Of a stretch of 10,799 nt of DNA, positions 6,814 through 10,799 are shown piece after piece. The stretch covers positions 1-10,799 of the forward strand of contig DCDL01000066.1 of NCBI GenBank assembly GCA_002316385.1. The letters run 5' to 3'. Under the pieces are notes generated by a model that made no database searches, was not told the DNA's origin, and saw only the letters and a list, made by a program, of their open reading frames with translations. The position numbers were made by a program, and so were the translations under genes. Origin of the DNA: Clostridium sp. UBA1056 (lineage in GTDB: Bacteria; Bacillota; Clostridia; Clostridiales; Clostridiaceae). The first letter of the stretch is position 1, and every line of letters starts with the position of its first letter.

Positions 6814-7664
6814 TTGCATTTGCTAAACGAAATATTAAATTGTTTTTTCGAGACAAAAGTGCCGTATTTTTCTCCCTTCTAAGCGTCTTTATCATAATTG
6901 GTCTTTATGCCTTATTTTTGGGAGATGTTTGGACCAAAAGTCTTACAGAAATATCTAATGCCCGTCCTTTAATGGACTGTTGGATTATGGCTGGATTAAT
7001 AGCTGTAACCTCAGTAACAACTACCATGGGTTCATTTGGAATTTTAGTTGATGACAAATCCAAAAAAATTTCTAAGGACTTTTATTCTTCCCCAATTAAA
7101 CGAAGTCATCTTGTAGCTGGCTATGTAATCAGTTCATATATCATCGGTGTTATAATGAGCATTGTGGCATTTATTCTTGTGCAAGTATACTTCATAATCG
7201 GCGGTGGAGAAATACTTTCAACTGTTGTAATCATTAAAACCTTTGGATTAATCTTACTTTCCACCTTTACAAATACCGCTATTGTTTTATTTGTTGTTTC
7301 TTTTTTCAAAAGCCAAAATGCCTTTGCAACTGCAAGTACAATTATTGGTACACTTATTGGATTTTTAACTGGTATTTACTTGCCGATCGGTAGTGTTTCT
7401 AACTTTGTTCAGACGATTATAAAATTATTTCCCGTATCCCATGCCGTAATATTGTTTAGGCAAGTAATTATGGAAAAGCAGTTAGCTATAGCCTTTGAAA
7501 ATGTACCTGCGCAGTACTTAACAGACTTCAATGAAACCATGGGGGTAACTTTTAGCTTCAATGATTATACCGTAACCCCTCTTACTAGTATCATTATTTT
7601 AATTGTTACTGCCCTATTGTTTTATGGTCTATCAATTTGGAACTTATCACGTAAGAATAAATAA
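6810..7664 (+). CDS. ABC-2 type exporter permease, DrrB-like
   Basis: This 284-residue integral membrane protein has six likely helices at about 18-38, 57-80, 101-131, 137-165, 171-193 and 256-277, the ABC-2 permease layout. The segment DFYSSPIKRSHLVAGY (90-105) fits the conserved cytoplasmic coupling region of the family, and LFPVSHAVILFRQ (206-218) the conserved stretch before the last extracellular loop. ATG at 6810 overlaps the ATPase stop by four bases, and AAGGAG (6796-6801) lies inside the ATPase gene. With the ATPase it should form a (permease)2(ATPase)2 exporter of a hydrophobic drug or antibiotic-like compound. Arginine codons include CGA and CGT, as in its partner. No hairpin with a T-run follows it. 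Confidence 0.92.
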   Translation: MIAFAKRNIKLFFRDKSAVFFSLLSVFIIIGLYALFLGDVWTKSLTEISNARPLMDCWIMAGLIAVTSVTTTMGSFGILVDDKSKKISKDFYSSPIKRSHLVAGYVISSYIIGVIMSIVAFILVQVYFIIGGGEILSTVVIIKTFGLILLSTFTNTAIVLFVVSFFKSQNAFATASTIIGTLIGFLTGIYLPIGSVSNFVQTIIKLFPVSHAVILFRQVIMEKQLAIAFENVPAQYLTDFNETMGVTFSFNDYTVTPLTSIIILIVTALLFYGLSIWNLSRKNK

Positions 7665-7680
7665 AATTAAGGTGCCTTAA

Positions 7681-7713
7681 CAAAATAGTCTAATCTTAAA
7701 TAAATATTGAGTA
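7681..7713 (+). repeat. Short dispersed repeat, copy A
   Basis: Matches positions 10766-10797 in the same orientation: CAAAAT, three unlike bases, CTAATC, one extra T, the 14-mer TAAATAAATATTGA, one mismatch, then TA. About 28 of 32 aligned bases agree with one gap. It begins 17 bases after the ABC-2 permease stop. It may be the end of a larger element or a decayed insertion-sequence terminus; no transposase is visible. Confidence 0.6.
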
Positions 7714-7891
7714 TACCCTATATTATTACATCTCGGCCGTTTCAGAATATTGATTTACTAAGTTATTTATTCAACTCCAACAAAACAGCTCGTATACACT
7801 CAAACAAGTTGTTTTGCTTGTGATTTTACCATTCATAAATACTAAATAAAGAGATTTTCTAAGTAGGTTCTTCTAATTATATTAGAAAAAG
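7714..7891. other. Gene-poor stretch between the ABC-2 operon and the big hairpin
   Basis: I see no gene with a ribosome binding site here. It holds a small inverted repeat, TTCTAAT (7871-7877) with ATTAGAA (7881-7887), and a GC-richer patch (CTCGGCCG at 7732-7739) within AT-rich DNA. A 21-codon minus-strand frame (7836-7771) has no ribosome binding site. Together with copy A of the repeat it may be the remains of a larger element. Confidence 0.4.
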
Positions 7892-7934
7892 TAAGTTGGA
7901 ATAACTAAATTAAAGATTTAGTTATTCCAACTTA
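7892..7934 (-). terminator. Large hairpin, probable terminator for the 8082-8669 gene
   Basis: The 19-bp perfect arms TAAGTTGGAATAACTAAAT (7892-7910) and 7916-7934 flank a 5-base loop. On the minus strand the stem is followed by CTTTTTC, so it would terminate transcription from the gene ending at 8082, 147 bases upstream. A second, smaller hairpin (7871-7887) lies just beyond. The plus side lacks a T-run. Confidence 0.6.
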
Positions 7935-8081
7935 TCTAAATAGTATTTACTAGAAATAATATTAAAGTTCAAACTTAAATATTTTACGAAGACTCTTAAT
8001 ACTTTTATAACTTTATATCGGATATAAATAATTTTATATATATTTCTTACTAAAATCTTATTAATAATACTTTTATTATTT

Positions 8082-8669
8082 TTATAAACTTCCACCTAAT
8101 TGCGAAAATACAATTTCTTTAGTGTCTCCATCATAATCTTTTCTTATAAGTACATCTCTTTCATCACATTTGTATCTTACAGTTTCCTTTTCTAAAATAT
8201 CTCTAACAATTTTTTCATAATCATTAGGAAAGTAAAACTTCATAAGTGGAATTATTATATTTTTATCACTTGATAAATCGCAGTAGTTTCTATAGCCTCC
8301 TCTTAAGGTTATGTTACACCAAGTTGAATTTTCTGTAATTAATACATCATAGTGTTTAACCCCTCTTAAGTTTGAGCTATATATTAAAGACCCTTGATAA
8401 TATTCCTGAAAAGAGAACTTTTCCTTTAATATTTTAAAGTCTTCTAAAAAATTATCTGTAGAACCTTCTTTCCTAATATATTTATTTGAATCGGATTCAA
8501 CTTTTTCAGATTCATTCTTAATATAAACTTGAGACCCTTTTACCATTACAGAAAATCCAAATACATTTCTTAGTATTTCAAAGGGTATTCCTGTTTTTCC
8601 ATCATTATTTATTATTAATTCATTTAAGGGTAAAACTACAAATTCACTTTCACTTTTATCTGACACCAA
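8082..8669 (-). CDS. Hypothetical protein, possible stalk-like N-terminal segment
   Basis: A 195-residue protein starting at TTG (8669) or at the adjacent GTG (8666). AGGGG (8680-8676) fits the TTG, and an in-frame TAG lies four codons upstream, so it cannot extend. Residues about 11-52 (PLNELI, GIPFEILRNVFGFSV, GSQVYIKN) resemble the repeat unit of copper-amine-oxidase N-terminal 'stalk' domains, common in Clostridium surface proteins; this is a pattern judgement. A polar linker (52-72) and an unrecognised region of about 120 residues follow (Cys118, Cys130, Cys168). No signal peptide or membrane segment is seen, which is odd for a stalk protein. It could be a cytosolic relative or an N-terminally shortened gene. 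It is a single gene ending upstream of the large hairpin. Confidence 0.7.
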   Translation of the reverse strand: MVSDKSESEFVVLPLNELIINNDGKTGIPFEILRNVFGFSVMVKGSQVYIKNESEKVESDSNKYIRKEGSTDNFLEDFKILKEKFSFQEYYQGSLIYSSNLRGVKHYDVLITENSTWCNITLRGGYRNYCDLSSDKNIIIPLMKFYFPNDYEKIVRDILEKETVRYKCDERDVLIRKDYDGDTKEIVFSQLGGSL

Positions 8670-8775
8670 ACCTCGCCCCTAACATCTAATTTAACAAATT
8701 TTCATTTATTTCCACATATAATGTTATATTAAATATTATTACAATACAATACGAATTATTTAAATTTTAATTAAC

Positions 8776-8808
8776 AAAGAGAAGGATAAGAAACTTCTCC
8801 TTCTCTTT
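8776..8808 (-). terminator. Terminator of the cysE-cysK operon
   Basis: The 11-bp stem AAAGAGAAGGA (8776-8786) pairs with TCCTTCTCTTT (8798-8808) over an 11-base loop, starting 12 bases after the cysK stop. The tail on the minus strand (GTTAATTAAAATTT) is only moderately T-rich, so termination may be incomplete. Confidence 0.65.
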
Positions 8809-8820
8809 AGCTTAATACAC

Positions 8821-9750
8821 CTATATAAAGTTTGGAATTGATAAATATCTCTCACCTGTATCTGGTAATAATACTACGATAGTTTTCCCTTCATTTTCTG
8901 GTTTACTTGCTATTTCTGTAGCCGCTTTTAAAGCTGCTCCTGAAGATATACCAACTAATAAACCTTCAGTTCTTGCTAATTCTTTATTAGTAGCAAAAGC
9001 ATCATCATTAGATACCTTTATAATTTGGTCGTAAACATCTTTATTTAAGGTATCTGGAATAAATCCAGCTCCTATTCCTTGAATTTTATGAGGACCAGCT
9101 TTACCATCTGATAACATAGGTGAATCTTCTGGTTCTACTGCTATAATATCTATATTTGAATCTTTTGATTTTAAGAATTCACCAACTCCAGTTATAGTTC
9201 CCCCTGTACCTACTCCAGCTACAAAAATATCTATTTCTCCATTAGTATCTTTCCAAATCTCTGGTCCTGTAGTAGCTTTATGAATTGCTGGATTAGCTTG
9301 ATTTATAAATTGTCCTGGAATAAATGAGTTTGGAATTTCTTGCGCTAATTCTTCTGCTTTAGCTATAGCCCCCTTCATTCCCTTAGCTCCTTCAGTTAGT
9401 ATAATTTCAGCACCATATGCCTTCATCAAACTTCTTCTTTCTATGCTCATAGTTTCTGGCATTACTAATTTAATTTTATATCCTCTTGCCGATGCTACAG
9501 AAGCAAGCCCTACTCCAGTATTTCCACTTGTTGGTTCAATGATAACAGACTCTTTATTCAAAATTCCTTTTGCTTCTGCATCATCAATCATTGCCTTTGC
9601 TATTCTATCCTTTACACTTCCTGCTGGATTAAAGTATTCTAATTTTGCTAATATAGTAGCCTTTAAATTATGCTTTTTGTTATAATTTGAAAGCTCTAGT
9701 AGTGGTGTATTTCCTATTAATTCTGTTAAACTCTTATAAACTTTTTTCAT
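8821..9750 (-). CDS. cysK: Cysteine synthase (O-acetylserine sulfhydrylase)
   Basis: Converts O-acetyl-L-serine and sulfide to L-cysteine and acetate in the cytosol, using pyridoxal phosphate. At 309 residues it has the usual length. Motifs: NPAGSVKDR at 41-49 with PLP-binding Lys47, the substrate loop PTSGNTG 73-79, the phosphate-binding GTGGT 181-185, GISSGA 267-272 and the C-terminal LLPDTGERYLS 294-304. The start is ATG at 9750, 7 bases after GGAGGT (9763-9758). An in-frame ATG five codons upstream lies inside that binding site and is rejected. It is the second gene of the operon, 37 bases after cysE, and so shares the T-box control of that operon. A closely related cystathionine beta-synthase-like enzyme is possible but less likely beside cysE and without an added regulatory domain. 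Confidence 0.95.
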   Translation of the reverse strand: MKKVYKSLTELIGNTPLLELSNYNKKHNLKATILAKLEYFNPAGSVKDRIAKAMIDDAEAKGILNKESVIIEPTSGNTGVGLASVASARGYKIKLVMPETMSIERRSLMKAYGAEIILTEGAKGMKGAIAKAEELAQEIPNSFIPGQFINQANPAIHKATTGPEIWKDTNGEIDIFVAGVGTGGTITGVGEFLKSKDSNIDIIAVEPEDSPMLSDGKAGPHKIQGIGAGFIPDTLNKDVYDQIIKVSNDDAFATNKELARTEGLLVGISSGAALKAATEIASKPENEGKTIVVLLPDTGERYLSIPNFI

Positions 9751-9787
9751 GATTAATACCTCCATTTGTTTTTAATAAAATTTAATG

Positions 9788-10309
9788 CTATTTTTTATTT
9801 AAAGGTTTTGCTGCTATCCCTACTACTGTAGAATTTTCCTCCGTAGATTGTAATACTACTGAGTTTGCGCCAATCTTTGTGCCTTTACCAATATATATAT
9901 TTCCTAGGACTTTAGCACCAGCTCCAATAATTACATTATCTCCTATGGTTGGATGCCGCTTTCCCTTTTCATTACCTGTTCCTCCTAATGTAACTCCATG
10001 ATACATAGTTACATTATCTTTAATTTCTGCTGTTTCTCCAATTACCACCCCCATTCCATGATCAATAAATAGACCTTTTCCAATTTTAGCTCCTGGATGT
10101 ATTTCTATTCCAGTGATGAATCTACTTATATTAGAAATAAACCTTGCTAAAAAGAATAATCTTTTTCTATATAAAAAATTAGATATTCTATAAGATATTA
10201 TTGCCTTTATATGCGGATATAATAATAATATCTCTAGCCTACTTCTAGCTGCAGGATCTCTTGGAAAAACCGAATCTATATCATATATAAGTGATTTTAA
10301 AAACTTCAT
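9788..10309 (-). CDS. cysE: Serine O-acetyltransferase, short form
   Basis: Transfers acetyl from acetyl-CoA to L-serine, the committed step of cysteine synthesis. The 173-residue protein has a short helical N-terminus (1-65) and then the left-handed beta-helix of hexapeptide repeats (about 69-165). Seen motifs: FIDHGMGVVIGETA 81-94 (Asp83, His84), HGVTLGGTG 104-112 and KGKRHPTIGD 115-124 (His119), conserved in the active site of the family. It is much shorter than E. coli CysE (273 residues), mostly at the N-terminus, like other Gram-positive short forms. It ends PLNKK and lacks the C-terminal Ile that docks into CysK in the classical complex. GGAGG (10323-10319) lies before ATG at good spacing. 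It is first in the operon, about 100 bases after the T-box terminator. Confidence 0.95.
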   Translation of the reverse strand: MKFLKSLIYDIDSVFPRDPAARSRLEILLLYPHIKAIISYRISNFLYRKRLFFLARFISNISRFITGIEIHPGAKIGKGLFIDHGMGVVIGETAEIKDNVTMYHGVTLGGTGNEKGKRHPTIGDNVIIGAGAKVLGNIYIGKGTKIGANSVVLQSTEENSTVVGIAAKPLNKK

Positions 10310-10411
10310 AATGACTTTCCTCCATAAAATTTTAGATTATAAACTTTCAAATCTATATAGTGCTTAATTATATTTATTTTATATTAATTTGATTTCATAC
10401 TATTTTAGAAT

Positions 10412-10685
10412 AAAAAAAACGCCTCTAAGATAAACTTAGAGACGGATAATATCCGCGGTTCCACTCTATTTGGTTATAAAAAAATTAAACCCTCTTTTCG
10501 AGTACTATCATACTCTATTAATGTAACGGTTAAAACCGCGATAGCCTACTTAATTCGGTACCGTACTCCAAAGGGCACTTCATATGTAGCTTCAATAAAT
10601 ATCCTTTCAGCTAATGGATACTCTCTCTGAATCTTCATTACACATTACTTTCCTTCTTCAATGTATTTGTGTATTTAAATTATTA
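10412..10685 (-). promoter_or_regulatory. T-box riboswitch leader, Cys (UGC) specific
   Basis: The minus-strand leader carries the T-box sequence AGAGTGGAACCGCGG (10467-10453), which binds the free CCA end of uncharged tRNA. In Stem I the specifier-loop context GAAG-TGC-CCTTTGGAGT places the codon TGC at 10577-10575, matching tRNA-Cys and the downstream cysE-cysK. The apical part of Stem I shows TATCC pairing with GGATA. A small hairpin (10515-10500) sits between Stem I and the T-box. The terminator stem is 10444-10435 with 10429-10420 (one G-U pair), followed by eight Us (10419-10412). CCGTCTCT (10446-10439) can pair either with AGAGTGG as antiterminator or in the terminator. Predicted logic: uncharged tRNA-Cys allows read-through. 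The 5' limit is inferred from the promoter. Confidence 0.93.
10420..10444 (-). terminator. Regulated terminator of the T-box leader
   Basis: On the minus strand CGTCTCTAAG (10444-10435), a 5-base loop and CTTAGAGGCG (10429-10420) form a 10-bp stem with one G-U pair, followed by eight Us. Its 5' arm overlaps the antiterminator partner, as expected of a T-box switch. Confidence 0.88.
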
Positions 10686-10691
10686 TACTTT

Positions 10692-10719
10692 ATTATATGC
10701 CTATAGTTGAAAAAGTCAA
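10692..10719 (-). promoter_or_regulatory. Promoter of the T-box-cysE-cysK operon
   Basis: On the minus strand the -35 box TTGACT (10719-10714), 16 bases, then the exact -10 consensus TATAAT (10697-10692). Transcription should begin near 10685, just before the T-box leader. The -35 box is embedded in an inverted repeat, AGTTGA (10705-10710) and TCAACT (10716-10721). Confidence 0.7.
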
Positions 10720-10765
10720 CTAATTTTTAAAAATAATTTTAATCTATTTAATTCAGGGACTTTCG

Positions 10766-10797
10766 CAAAATGAGCTAATCTAAATAAATATTGAATA
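10766..10797 (+). repeat. Short dispersed repeat, copy B, cut by the window edge
   Basis: Same orientation and about 28 of 32 bases as 7681-7713, including the 14-mer TAAATAAATATTGA. It is preceded by CAGGGACTTTCG (10754-10765), which looks like the edge of an insertion sequence or small repeat. The element may continue past the window end; no transposase is visible. Confidence 0.55.
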
Positions 10798-10799
10798 AG

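Noticed and set aside
7667..7680. TTAAGG...CCTTAA repeat just after the ABC-2 permease as a terminator
   Set aside because: The two-base centre forces a short 5-bp stem, and no T-run follows.
7771..7836. 21-codon minus-strand frame beginning with ATG
   Set aside because: No ribosome binding site and no recognisable product; more likely element debris.
9443..9685. 80-codon plus-strand frame opposite cysK
   Set aside because: Shadow of cysK, whose motifs are complete in the other strand.
1..10799. CRISPR array, rRNA or tRNA genes, complete insertion sequence or phage genes
   Set aside because: No regular repeat-spacer pattern, no recognisable RNA gene and no transposase, integrase or phage protein on either strand.

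Overview
The window looks like chromosomal DNA of a low-GC Firmicute of the Clostridium type. The evidence is strongly AT-rich coding and intergenic DNA, near-exclusive AGA arginine codons in most genes, strong GGAGG-type ribosome binding sites, TTG and GTG starts, a rubredoxin-linked reductase typical of anaerobes, and a T-box leader in front of cysteine synthesis genes. No species can be named from the sequence alone.

Layout, left to right. Positions 1-86 are a GC-richer scrap, possibly the 3' end of a plus-strand gene. A minus-strand gene (190-1050) encodes a rubredoxin-like domain fused to a flavohemoprotein-type FAD/NAD(P)H reductase. It has its own promoter, a long palindrome at the predicted transcription start, and a hairpin terminator. 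Next comes a four-gene minus-strand operon read from 5722 down to 1256: marR, two ABC exporter half-transporters, and an unrecognised 172-residue protein. All junctions overlap or nearly touch. Divergent from it, on the plus strand, is a two-gene ABC-2 (DrrAB-like) exporter at 5899-7664 whose base and codon use differ from the neighbours. After a gene-poor stretch (7665-8081) holding a repeat copy and a large hairpin lies a minus-strand orphan gene (8082-8669) with a possible stalk-like segment. The right end is a minus-strand cysteine operon: promoter, T-box leader with a Cys (UGC) specifier, cysE, cysK, terminator. The last ~35 bases match the repeat found near 7690.

How the parts work together. 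The two half-transporters carry complementary defects in their ATP-binding motifs: LDD and a His at the Q-loop position in one, a FSQGQ signature in the other. This predicts a heterodimeric exporter with one catalytic and one degenerate ATP site. MarR probably represses the operon through two GTTGA-N4-TCAAC sites, one on the -35 box and one on the transcription start. CysE makes O-acetylserine and CysK converts it with sulfide to cysteine; uncharged tRNA-Cys should relieve termination in the T-box leader. The rubredoxin-reductase probably moves electrons from NAD(P)H to an oxygen- or NO-detoxifying partner, which is inference.

There is no CRISPR array, rRNA, tRNA or complete insertion sequence in the window. 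The least explained items are the palindrome in front of the rubredoxin-reductase, the 172-residue protein in the ABC operon, the asymmetric ABC pair with its two-site operator, and the short dispersed repeat.
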